Shown in pieces: positions 1 through 6,119 of a stretch of 6,786 nucleotides of DNA. The notes under the pieces are model-generated. The model did not search any database, was not told where the DNA came from, and saw only the letters and a list, made by a program, of their open reading frames with translations. Each line of letters begins with the position of its first letter. Within the stretch, counting starts at the first letter, position 1. The stretch spans positions 1 through 6,786 of the forward strand of contig CAZOHM010000085.1 of NCBI GenBank assembly GCA_964579795.1, given 5' to 3'. This DNA comes from JAEYFP01 sp964579795. GTDB lineage: Bacteria; Bacillota; Clostridia; Lachnospirales; Lachnospiraceae. The translations under genes and the position numbers were made by a program.

Positions 1-912
1 AAGGAGTCGGGCTGCAACGTCATTATTGGCTTATACGAAGGCTCAAAGTCATGGGATAAGGCAGTGCAGCAGGGATTTGAAGTATATACGGCAGCGGAGG
101 CTGCAAAGAAGGCCGATGTCATTATGATCCTAATCAATGACGAGAAGCAGGCGGCGATGTACAAGAGTGATATCGAACCAAATTTAGAAGAAGGTAATAT
201 GCTGATGTTTGCACACGGCTTTGCAATTCACTTTGGTCAGATCGTACCGCCTAAGAACGTTGATGTTACGATGATTGCTCCGAAAGGACCGGGACATACG
301 GTAAGAAGCGAATATCAGGTGGGCAAAGGGGTTCCGTGTCTTGTAGCCGTTCATCAAGATGCTTCGGGAAAGGCTCTTGACAAGGCTCTCGCTTATGCAC
401 TCGCAATCGGCGGCGCAAGAGCAGGGGTACTTGAGACGACCTTCCGTACAGAGACGGAAACCGATTTATTCGGCGAACAAGCAGTGCTTTGCGGCGGCGT
501 ATGCGCTTTGATGCAGGCAGGCTATGAGACGCTTATAGAGGCTGGCTATGACGAAAGAAATGCTTACTTTGAGTGTATTCATGAAATGAAGCTGATTGTA
601 GACCTCATTTACCAGTCGGGCTTTGCGGGAATGAGATATTCCATTTCCAACACAGCTGAATATGGTGATTATATCACGGGACCAAAGATCATCACGGAAG
701 AGACTAAGAAGACGATGAAGAAGATCCTTAGCGATATTCAGGACGGCACCTTTGCAAAGGATTTCCTTTTAGATATGTCACCAGCAGGCGGTCAGGCACA
801 TTTCCGTGCGATGAGAAATCTTTCCGCTGAGCATCCTTCGGAGAAGGTTGGTGCCGAAATCCGCAAGCTCTATAGCTGGAACAATGAGAATGATAAGCTG
901 ATTAACAACTAA
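1..912 (+). CDS. ilvC: Ketol-acid reductoisomerase, class I (5' end missing)
   Basis: IlvC catalyses the Mg2+- and NAD(P)H-dependent isomeroreduction of 2-acetolactate or 2-aceto-2-hydroxybutyrate, the second shared step of valine, leucine and isoleucine synthesis, in the cytoplasm. The reading frame is already open at base 1, and 303 residues remain of the usual ~335-340 in class I enzymes. About 35 N-terminal residues, including the glycine-rich Rossmann turn, lie outside the window. Visible from the first residue here: the cofactor loop GLYEGSKSW (10-18), HGF (72-74), the PKGPGH segment with K95, metal ligands D155 and E159 in TDLFGEQ, E191 and E195 in YFECIHE, and S216 in SISNTAEYGD. Adding 35 gives the numbering I recall for the Pseudomonas enzyme. 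The GTG at 64 is an internal Val codon, not a start. The usual Arg of the cofactor loop is Tyr here. Codon use is richer in G and C than in the genes after 2085. The family call is secure. Confidence 0.97.
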   Translation, partial: KESGCNVIIGLYEGSKSWDKAVQQGFEVYTAAEAAKKADVIMILINDEKQAAMYKSDIEPNLEEGNMLMFAHGFAIHFGQIVPPKNVDVTMIAPKGPGHTVRSEYQVGKGVPCLVAVHQDASGKALDKALAYALAIGGARAGVLETTFRTETETDLFGEQAVLCGGVCALMQAGYETLIEAGYDERNAYFECIHEMKLIVDLIYQSGFAGMRYSISNTAEYGDYITGPKIITEETKKTMKKILSDIQDGTFAKDFLLDMSPAGGQAHFRAMRNLSAEHPSEKVGAEIRKLYSWNNENDKLINN

Positions 913-940
913 AGGACTGTTTGCTACAGATTCATAAAGA

Positions 941-980
941 AAGGGTATCTGCATTTGCAGATGCCCTTGAAATTTTATTT
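941..980 (+). terminator. Rho-independent terminator of ilvC
   Basis: A 12-bp stem pairs 941-952 with 957-968 (AAGGGTATCTGC with GCAGATGCCCTT, one T-G wobble) around an ATTT loop. A T-rich tail (GAAATTTTATTT) follows. It lies 29 bases after the ilvC stop, and its tail runs into the -35 box of the next promoter at 979. Confidence 0.85.
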
Positions 981-1007
981 GACATGGAAGGCTATTTATG
1001 CTATTAT
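979..1007 (+). promoter_or_regulatory. Promoter of the rplU-prp-rpmA operon
   Basis: The -35 box TTGACA (979-984) is separated by exactly 17 bp from the -10 box TATTAT (1002-1007). A TG at 999-1000 gives an extended -10. This is close to the sigma-A consensus and fits high expression of ribosomal proteins. Transcription should start near 1013-1015, leaving a leader of about 87 nt before rplU. Confidence 0.85.
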
Positions 1008-1011
1008 ACAT

Positions 1012-1100
1012 GGGTATGCCGCATAGCGGGGTAATAAGTGTACCCTTTTTTTCGAGAGGATACCACCGAAGCTAGCGAGTAAAACGATAGGAGGTACCCT
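1012..1100 (+). promoter_or_regulatory. Structured mRNA leader of rplU (L21 leader type)
   Basis: Firmicute rplU operons commonly carry a conserved autoregulatory 'L21 leader'. This stretch has the right position and length, and a block ACCACCGAAGCTAGCGAGT (1062-1080) that looks conserved, although I match it from memory only. A small hairpin CCGC-ATA-GCGG is at 1019-1029. GGGTA (1029-1033) can pair with TACCC (1041-1045), which is followed directly by seven T residues (1046-1052), an attenuator-like arrangement. The same GGGTA could instead pair with TACCC at 1095-1099, next to the rplU ribosome binding site. The ligand is presumably L21, by analogy with other ribosomal protein leaders. Confidence 0.7.
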
Positions 1101-1406
1101 ATGTACGCAATTATTGCAACAGGCGGAAAGCAGTATAAGGTTTCTGAAGGCGATGTGCTTAAAGTTGAAAAGCTTGGTGTAGAAGCCGGAGATACTGTGA
1201 CATTTGATCAAGTTCTTGCTGTTAGTGATAAGAAGCTTTTAGTAGGCGAGGAAGTTGCAAACGCAACGGTTACGGCTACGGTTGTAGACAATGGAAGAGG
1301 CAAAAAGGTCATTGTATACAGATATAAGAGAAAAAGCGGCTATCATAAGAAGAATGGTCATAGACAAGCATACACACAAATTAAAATTGAAAAAATCAAT
1401 GCTTAA
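1101..1406 (+). CDS. rplU: 50S ribosomal protein L21
   Basis: L21 is a primary binder of 23S rRNA in the large subunit. The 101-residue product has the typical size and opens with the family signature MYAIIATGGKQYKV. It continues through a beta-rich body to the RYKRKSGYHKKNGHRQ segment (about 74-90), the basic rRNA-binding part near the C terminus. The start is set by AGGAGG at 1089-1094, six bases before ATG. It is the first gene of the rplU-prp-rpmA operon and sits behind a strong promoter and a structured leader, so it is probably autoregulated. prp follows after a 21-base gap. No anomalies are seen. Confidence 0.98.
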   Translation: MYAIIATGGKQYKVSEGDVLKVEKLGVEAGDTVTFDQVLAVSDKKLLVGEEVANATVTATVVDNGRGKKVIVYRYKRKSGYHKKNGHRQAYTQIKIEKINA

Positions 1407-1427
1407 TAAGTGCGTTAGGTGATTCAC

Positions 1428-1748
1428 ATGATCATAGCGAAAGTTCTGAAAAAGCAGGATGGCAGTTATCATTCGTTTTCTTGTCTGGGACATGCGGGCT
1501 TTTCGGTCAAAGGAAAGGACATTGTATGTGCGGCGGTTTCCGTACTTGTAATTAATACGGTAAACGCAATTGATCAGTTTACGGATGAGGAATTGGAATG
1601 CGGTACGGAGGATGCGATTGAATGGAAGTTTTTATCATCCCCCGGTGAAAAGGCAGTCCTTCTGATGGATGCGATGCTTTTAGGACTAAAAGAAATTCAA
1701 AACGAGTATGGAAAACGATATTTGAGACTTATTTTCGAGGAGGTGTAA
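1428..1748 (+). CDS. prp: Ribosomal-processing cysteine protease Prp
   Basis: Prp (YsxB family) removes the N-terminal extension of ribosomal protein L27 in Firmicutes and related phyla, exposing the residues that reach the peptidyl transferase centre. The product is 106 residues. The catalytic pair lies in GHAGFS (H22) and DIVCAAVS (C34), exactly the numbers known for Staphylococcus aureus Prp when ATG 1428 is used. An in-frame GTG at 1419 would add three residues, but it overlaps the likely ribosome binding sequence AGGTGA (1417-1422), which is well spaced for 1428. The gene lies between those for L21 and its substrate L27, three bases before rpmA, and its last codons carry the rpmA ribosome binding site. 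All three Thr codons are ACG, unlike the genes after 2085. Confidence 0.95.
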   Translation: MIIAKVLKKQDGSYHSFSCLGHAGFSVKGKDIVCAAVSVLVINTVNAIDQFTDEELECGTEDAIEWKFLSSPGEKAVLLMDAMLLGLKEIQNEYGKRYLRLIFEEV

Positions 1749-1751
1749 ACC

Positions 1752-2036
1752 ATGTTAAAATTGAACCTTCAATTTTTTGCTCATAAAAAGGGTGTTGGTT
1801 CTACAAAGAACGGCAGAGATTCGGAGTCTAAGAGACTCGGCGCCAAAAGAGCTGACGGACAATTCGTAAAAGCCGGTAATATTCTTTATAGACAACGCGG
1901 AACAAAGATTCACCCGGGAGTGAATGTGGGACGCGGAGGAGATGATACATTATTTGCATTAGTAGATGGTGTTGTCAGATTCGAAAGAAAAGGAAGAGAT
2001 AAAAAGCAGGCTTCCGTATATCCGGTAGAACGGTAA
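1752..2036 (+). CDS. rpmA: 50S ribosomal protein L27 (precursor with Prp-cleaved extension)
   Basis: L27 sits at the interface near the peptidyl transferase centre, where its N-terminal tail contacts tRNA ends. The 94-residue product begins MLKLNLQFFAHKKGVGST. The first nine residues are the Firmicute-type extension, and Prp is known to cut between F9 and A10 in the LQFF/AHKKG context, so mature L27 should start AHKKG. The core motifs GRDSESKRLGAKRADGQ and GNILYRQRGTKIHPG are intact. The ribosome binding site AGGAGGTG (1738-1745) lies in the end of prp, so the two are probably translationally coupled. A strong terminator follows directly. The presence of prp just upstream supports the processing assignment. 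Confidence 0.98.
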   Translation: MLKLNLQFFAHKKGVGSTKNGRDSESKRLGAKRADGQFVKAGNILYRQRGTKIHPGVNVGRGGDDTLFALVDGVVRFERKGRDKKQASVYPVER

Positions 2037-2044
2037 AAAGTGCG

Positions 2045-2084
2045 CAGGGTTTTAAACTTCATTGTTTAAAACCCTGTTTTTCTC
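2045..2084 (+). terminator. Rho-independent terminator of the rplU-prp-rpmA operon
   Basis: A perfect 13-bp stem pairs 2045-2057 (CAGGGTTTTAAAC) with 2064-2076 (GTTTAAAACCCTG) around a six-base loop. It is followed by TTTTTCTCT. It lies nine bases after the rpmA stop and separates rpmA from obg, although these genes are often co-transcribed in Firmicutes. Confidence 0.9.
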
Positions 2085-2102
2085 TAAAATTAATTACGAA
2101 AA

Positions 2103-2108
2103 TATAAT
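2103..2108 (+). promoter_or_regulatory. Possible -10 box for obg
   Basis: A perfect TATAAT lies 28 bases before the obg start and after the rpmA terminator, where a new promoter is expected. No good -35 box is seen 16-18 bp upstream (the best is TTCTCT), and there is no TGn extension. It is therefore only a candidate in an AT-rich stretch. Confidence 0.35.
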
Positions 2109-2136
2109 TGGTCAACAGAAATCAATGGAGAGTATC

Positions 2137-3423
2137 ATGTTTGCAGATAGAGCAAAAATATATGTAAGAAGTGGAAAAGGCGGAGATGGACATGTTTCAT
2201 TCCGCAGAGAAAAATATGTTCCAAACGGTGGCCCTGATGGTGGTGATGGTGGAAAAGGCGGAGATGTGATCATTGAAGTAGATGAGGGATTAAATACCTT
2301 AACTGACTTCAGACATATTCGTAAGTATTGTGCGCAAGATGGAGAATGTGGTGGAAAGCGTAACTGTCGTGGAAAAAATGGTGAAGATATCATTATTAAA
2401 GTTCCTGCCGGTACAGTACTTAAAGATGCAGAAAGTGATAAAGTTATTACAGATATGTCTGGTGAGCAGACACGTATTGTACTGCTGAAGGGTGGACGCG
2501 GTGGAAACGGAAATCAACACTATGCAACATCTACTATGCAGGCACCAAAATATGCACAGCCAGGCCAACCATGTCAGGAACTTGAAATTGCAATGGAACT
2601 CAAGGTGATTGCAGATGTTGGCTTGATAGGATTCCCTAATGTTGGTAAGTCCACATTTTTAACAATGGTTTCAAACGCAAGACCCAAAATTGCAAATTAC
2701 CATTTTACAACACTAAATCCGCACTTGGGTGTTGTTGATTTGGATGATGCAAAAGGATTTGTCGTTGCAGATATTCCTGGACTGATTGAAGGCGCTTCAG
2801 AAGGAGTTGGTCTTGGACATGATTTTTTGAGACATATCGAACGTACAAAGGCTATGATTCATGTAATTGATGCAGCATCAGTAGAAGGACGCGATCCAAT
2901 TGAAGATGTATATGCAATTAATCGTGAACTTGAAAATTACAATAAGGGTCTTGCAAAAAGACCACAAGTGATAGCAGCCAATAAAATTGATGCATTTTCT
3001 TCTGATTCAAATGAAGTTATTGAAAAGCTCAAACAGGAATTTGAACCAATAGGAATCAAGGTTTTCCCTATTTCTGCTGTCAGTGGTCAGGGGATTCGTG
3101 AACTTCTTTATTATATGAGTTCTTTGCTTGCTACATTAGATGACAAGCCAATCATATTTGAACAGGAATACTTTGTTGGTGGTTCAATGGATGAAAATGC
3201 CCCATATACTGTATCCTTTGACCAGAAGAAGAATGCATATGTTATCGAAGGTCCAAGAATTGAAAAAATGCTTGGTTACACAAATCTTGATTCTGAAAAA
3301 GGATTTACATTTTTCCAGAATTTCATGAAAGACAATGGTATTCTAGATGAGTTAAAAGCACTTGGAATACAAGATGGTGATACAGTTAAAATTTATGGAC
3401 ATGAATTTGACTATTATCAATAA
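2137..3423 (+). CDS. obg: Obg family GTPase (ribosome assembly)
   Basis: Obg/CgtA is an essential GTPase that binds the large ribosomal subunit and links its maturation to GTP/ppGpp status and stress. The 428-residue product shows the full domain order. The glycine-rich Obg fold (1-157) begins MFADRAKIYVRSGKGGDGHV. The G domain has G1 GFPNVGKS (165-172), G3 DIPG (212-215) and G4 NKID (282-285). The C-terminal OCT domain (about 345-428) contains the YVIEGPRIEKM segment. I chose ATG 2137 because family members start MFADRAK and because GGAG (2127-2130) is suitably spaced. The frame is open further upstream, but earlier starts (TTG 2062, ATG 2125) would fall in the rpmA terminator or on the ribosome binding site. 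It is the first gene of the AT-rich cluster down to rsfS, and no Thr codon is ACG. Confidence 0.97.
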   Translation: MFADRAKIYVRSGKGGDGHVSFRREKYVPNGGPDGGDGGKGGDVIIEVDEGLNTLTDFRHIRKYCAQDGECGGKRNCRGKNGEDIIIKVPAGTVLKDAESDKVITDMSGEQTRIVLLKGGRGGNGNQHYATSTMQAPKYAQPGQPCQELEIAMELKVIADVGLIGFPNVGKSTFLTMVSNARPKIANYHFTTLNPHLGVVDLDDAKGFVVADIPGLIEGASEGVGLGHDFLRHIERTKAMIHVIDAASVEGRDPIEDVYAINRELENYNKGLAKRPQVIAANKIDAFSSDSNEVIEKLKQEFEPIGIKVFPISAVSGQGIRELLYYMSSLLATLDDKPIIFEQEYFVGGSMDENAPYTVSFDQKKNAYVIEGPRIEKMLGYTNLDSEKGFTFFQNFMKDNGILDELKALGIQDGDTVKIYGHEFDYYQ

Positions 3424-3475
3424 ACCATTTTTAAATATTCACTTCTGTCAAGAGCAGAAAGAACGAGGATAAATT

Positions 3476-3769
3476 ATGACAAGCAAACAGAGAGCATATT
3501 TAAAAGGTCTTGCAAGTACAATGGATATTGTTGTACATGTCGGTAAAGCCAGTGTTACACCAGAGATTTCTGACGCAGTCAGAGAAGCATTGGAAGCAAG
3601 AGAGTTGATTAAAATCGGTGTACTTAAGAATTGTTCAGATGATCCAAAGGACATTGCACAGATTATTTCTGAAAGAACACATTCGATTGTCGTACAGGTA
3701 ATAGGAAAGAAAATTGTTCTATATAAGGAATCAAAGGACAAGCCCAAAATCAAACTACCATTAGATTAA
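3476..3769 (+). CDS. yhbY: YhbY-type CRM-domain RNA-binding protein
   Basis: YhbY proteins are single CRM domains that bind pre-50S particles and are thought to assist large-subunit assembly. The 97 residues fit the family size. The product opens with the hallmark TSKQRAYLKGLA and contains ALEARELIKIGVLKNC (about 39-54) and VVQVIGKKIVLYKESK (about 72-87). The surface loop normally reading GxxG (GKGG in many Firmicutes, GSNG in E. coli) is G23-K-A-S26, so its last Gly is Ser. GAGG at 3465-3468 is spaced seven bases from ATG. It follows obg by 52 bases with no clear promoter or terminator between them, which suggests co-transcription. The family is clear; the exact RNA target is not. Confidence 0.93.
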   Translation: MTSKQRAYLKGLASTMDIVVHVGKASVTPEISDAVREALEARELIKIGVLKNCSDDPKDIAQIISERTHSIVVQVIGKKIVLYKESKDKPKIKLPLD

Positions 3770-3796
3770 CAATTTCATTTGGTAAAGGATAATAAA

Positions 3797-4408
3797 ATGG
3801 AAAAAAAGAAAGTTGGAATACTTGGCGGAACATTTAATCCAATTCATATTGGTCATCTGATTCTAGCAGAAAATGCGTATGATTCCTTACATCTGGATAA
3901 AGTTTTAATTATGCCAAGTGGAGTATCCTATTTAAAAGATCCAGCAGAAATACTGCCGGCAAAACAAAGAATTCAAATGGTGCAGCTTGCAATTGGTAAC
4001 AATCATCATTTTGAGCTTTCTACCTATGAAACAAATCGGGCAGGAAACAGTTACACATATGAAACATTGGAAGAATTACAGAAGCAAAAGCAGGATCAGG
4101 AATTTTATTTTATTATTGGAGCTGATTCATTGTTCAATATTGAAAAGTGGAGAGAACCACAACGGATTTTTGATAACTGCGTATTAGTTGCTGCTCCAAG
4201 ATATCAAATATCTTCTGAAGCATTAGAAGTGCAAAAACAGTATCTTGAGCGACAATATCATGCGAGAATACACCTTCTTTCCACACCCAATATTGATATT
4301 TCTTCAAATATGATCAGGACAAGAATTGCAGAAAAGAAAACAATTTGTTATTATGTTCCCAAAGATGTTGAAACATACATTTATAAAAAGAAACTATATA
4401 AAGTTTAA
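3797..4408 (+). CDS. nadD: Nicotinate-nucleotide adenylyltransferase
   Basis: NadD joins nicotinate mononucleotide and ATP to give deamido-NAD and pyrophosphate, the penultimate step of NAD synthesis. The 203-residue protein has the nucleotidyltransferase fold markers: GGTFNPIH (10-17) with the HIGH motif at 17-20, then FYFIIGADSLFNIEKWREP with the D/W residues that line the nicotinate site, and the C-terminal ISSNMIRTRI, a variant of the ISSTxIR nucleotide-binding motif. An in-frame TTG at 3779 would add six residues. I prefer ATG 3797 because AAAGGAT (3784-3790) is correctly spaced and the next residues lead straight into the first beta strand. yqeK follows after 17 bases, the usual nadD-yqeK pairing. 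Confidence 0.96.
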   Translation: MEKKKVGILGGTFNPIHIGHLILAENAYDSLHLDKVLIMPSGVSYLKDPAEILPAKQRIQMVQLAIGNNHHFELSTYETNRAGNSYTYETLEELQKQKQDQEFYFIIGADSLFNIEKWREPQRIFDNCVLVAAPRYQISSEALEVQKQYLERQYHARIHLLSTPNIDISSNMIRTRIAEKKTICYYVPKDVETYIYKKKLYKV

Positions 4409-4425
4409 CAGGAGAAGGATACTTT

Positions 4426-5037
4426 ATGGTTGATTTTTCGAATAATAAAACAAATGATATCCAAAAACTTCGAAAGAAAGTAAAACGCAAGCTGGACAAG
4501 AGGAGATATTTGCATACATTGGGAGTTTCTTATACTGCGGCAGCACTTGCCATGCGTTACAATACAGATGTTAAAAAAGCTCAAATTGCTGGGTTGCTTC
4601 ACGATTGCGCAAAATACATGGATGGTTCAGAATTGCTTGAACAATGCGAAAAATATCATATCAGTATTACAAAAGTTGAAAGATTAAATCCATATCTGCT
4701 TCATGCAAAACTTGGAGGCTTTTTTGCAATGAAGAAGTATTATGTACAGGATAAAGAAATTATAAGTTCGATTATAAATCATACAACTGGGCATCCTGAT
4801 ATGATATTATTGGAAAAAATAATTTTTGTTGCAGATTATATTGAACCAAATCGAGATAAGGCTCCAAATTTGAAATCAATTAGACAACAGGCTTTTATTG
4901 ATATTGACTTTGCATTATTAGAAATATTAAAGGATACATTGAATTATCTTGAAACAATTAAAGTTGAAATTGATGAAATGACCTATAAAACATATGAATA
5001 TTATAAGGATTACTGTGCTCATAAAAAGGAGATTTGA
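4426..5037 (+). CDS. yqeK: HD-domain Ap4A hydrolase YqeK
   Basis: YqeK enzymes split diadenosine tetraphosphate symmetrically into two ADP and so lower the Ap4A alarmone. The 203-residue product has the HD-superfamily metal ligands in order: RRYLHTLGV (H30), GLLHDCAK (H59-D60), LLHAKLG (H93), INHTTGHP (H119 and H123) and FVADYIEPNR (D137 in the family's diagnostic C-terminal motif). These positions define a di-iron HD site. The start is set by GGAGAAGGAT (4411-4420), five bases upstream of ATG. The stop codon touches the rsfS start with no gap, which suggests translational coupling. It lies between nadD and rsfS, as in many Firmicutes. The basic, lysine-rich first 27 residues look like an ordinary extension. 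Confidence 0.93.
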   Translation: MVDFSNNKTNDIQKLRKKVKRKLDKRRYLHTLGVSYTAAALAMRYNTDVKKAQIAGLLHDCAKYMDGSELLEQCEKYHISITKVERLNPYLLHAKLGGFFAMKKYYVQDKEIISSIINHTTGHPDMILLEKIIFVADYIEPNRDKAPNLKSIRQQAFIDIDFALLEILKDTLNYLETIKVEIDEMTYKTYEYYKDYCAHKKEI

Positions 5038-5415
5038 ATGAATAAGATAAAGGAAATGGCAGAAACAGCAATTTTAGCACTTTCAGAAAAGAAGGCTGAA
5101 GACATAAAAATCATTGACATCAGCAAGGTCAGTGTAATGGCAGATTATTTCATCATTGCAACAGGTGCTAATCGTAATCAGATTCAGGCGATGATTGATA
5201 ATGTACAGGAAAAGCTGCATATGGCAGGATATACACCTAAACAGGTTGAAGGCTATGAAACAGCAAACTGGGTACTAATGGATTATCAGGACATTATTAT
5301 TCATGTATTTGATAATGAAAATCGTCTGTTTTATGATTTAGAGAGGATCTGGCGAGATGGAAAACTATTAACAGAAACAGAATGGAACAGTGAAAAAGAA
5401 ACGGCAATCTCATAA
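5038..5415 (+). CDS. rsfS: Ribosomal silencing factor RsfS (Iojap family)
   Basis: RsfS binds L14 on the 50S subunit and blocks joining with the 30S, shutting down translation in starvation. The 125 residues fit the family. They include SVMADYFIIATGANRNQIQAM (about 32-52, written in two adjoining parts: SVMADYFII and ATGANRNQIQAM) and the signature VEGYETANWVLMDY followed by DIIIHVF and YDLERIW, the surface that contacts L14. AAGGAG (5026-5031) inside the end of yqeK serves ATG 5038, which follows the yqeK TGA directly. The last codons form the left arm of the downstream terminator, so the C-terminal residues may be shaped by that hairpin. It is the last gene of the plus-strand cluster. Confidence 0.96.
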   Translation: MNKIKEMAETAILALSEKKAEDIKIIDISKVSVMADYFIIATGANRNQIQAMIDNVQEKLHMAGYTPKQVEGYETANWVLMDYQDIIIHVFDNENRLFYDLERIWRDGKLLTETEWNSEKETAIS

Positions 5416-5434
5416 AGAGAATGCCGTTTCTTTT
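5394..5434. terminator. Bidirectional terminator between rsfS and lexA
   Basis: A 13-bp stem pairs 5394-5406 (AAAAGAAACGGCA) with 5422-5434 (TGCCGTTTCTTTT). After an A-A mismatch, a further TCTC/GAGA helix closes an ATAAA loop. T runs are present on both strands, so it can end rsfS on the plus strand and lexA on the minus strand. Its left arm lies inside the rsfS coding end, and the lexA stop is 11 bases away. Confidence 0.88.
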
Positions 5435-5445
5435 GTCGTCAAAAA

Positions 5446-6063
5446 CTAATCCACTAATCTAAACACACCAAAAACCTTTCCTAAAATATCGACATGTTCT
5501 ACTATAATAGGCTCCATTGTATCATTTTCAGGCTGTAGACGAAAATGACCATTCTCTTTATAAAAAGTCTTAACAGTCGCTGAATCGTCAACTAAAGCAA
5601 CTACAATATCACCATTTCTAGCAGAATTACATTGCTCAACAAAAATCTGATCACCATCAAAAATCCCAACATTAATCATACTTTCTCCTTTTACCTTTAA
5701 AATAAAAGAGGTAGAATTAGGAGCAAACTCAACGGGGATAGGAAAGTACCCTTCAATATTTTCAGTCGCAAGGATCGGCATGCCAGCAGCTACAGTACCA
5801 ATAATCGGAATACTTGTCATTTCACGGCGTACCATTTGAAAACTGTCATCAATAATTTCTATTGCACGTGGTTTTGTTGGATCTCGACGTATGTATCCAT
5901 TCTTTTCAAGTGTCTCCAGATGGGAATGGACAGAAGAAGTCGACTTTAAATTGACAGCTTCGCAAATATCTCTTACAGCAGGTGGATATCCTCTCTTTAA
6001 TATTTCCTGCTTAATATATTCAAGAATTTCCTGTTGTTTTGCAGTAATCTTTCCGTAACTCAT
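5446..6063 (-). CDS. lexA: LexA, SOS repressor
   Basis: LexA represses DNA-damage genes and cleaves itself when RecA filaments form. The 205-residue protein has an N-terminal winged helix (about 1-70) with recognition helix STSSVHSHLETL (41-52). The peptidase domain has the cleavage site A93-G94 in VAAGMP, the nucleophile S128 in GESM, and the general base K165 in ATVKTFY. All residues needed for self-cleavage are present. The start is supported by AGGAGG (minus strand, 6071-6076), seven bases upstream. It diverges from a yneA-like gene across a 240-bp operator region and converges on rsfS. Its own promoter contains a weak LexA box, consistent with autoregulation. Confidence 0.98.
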   Translation of the reverse strand: MSYGKITAKQQEILEYIKQEILKRGYPPAVRDICEAVNLKSTSSVHSHLETLEKNGYIRRDPTKPRAIEIIDDSFQMVRREMTSIPIIGTVAAGMPILATENIEGYFPIPVEFAPNSTSFILKVKGESMINVGIFDGDQIFVEQCNSARNGDIVVALVDDSATVKTFYKENGHFRLQPENDTMEPIIVEHVDILGKVFGVFRLVD

Positions 6064-6119
6064 ATGTTATCCTCCTACTATCATTTCAAAAAATGAATTA
6101 AGTACTAATATCTGAAAAA

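Noticed and set aside
778..1211. Two overlapping minus-strand open frames opposite the ilvC end and rplU start
   Set aside because: They cross a terminator, a promoter and a leader on the other strand, have no ribosome binding site or family resemblance, and run antisense to secure genes.
1419..1427. prp start at GTG 1419
   Set aside because: The GTG is part of the AGGTGA sequence that serves ATG 1428. Only the 1428 start gives the known H22/C34 numbering.
2062..2136. Longer obg product starting at TTG 2062 or ATG 2125
   Set aside because: The upstream start lies inside the rpmA terminator hairpin, and the second overlaps the GGAG ribosome binding site. Obg proteins normally begin MFADRAK, which matches ATG 2137.
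2112..2568. Minus-strand open frames opposite the obg 5' half
   Set aside because: The Pro- and Ser-rich product is the mirror of the glycine-rich Obg domain, a usual antisense artefact.
3140..3328. Small plus-strand frames inside obg (3140-3328) and nadD (3987-4187)
   Set aside because: They are out-of-frame shadows of complete, well-conserved genes, with no ribosome binding site of their own.
3779..3796. nadD start at TTG 3779
   Set aside because: AAAGGAT lies between it and ATG 3797 and is correctly spaced for the latter. The extra six residues match nothing in the family.
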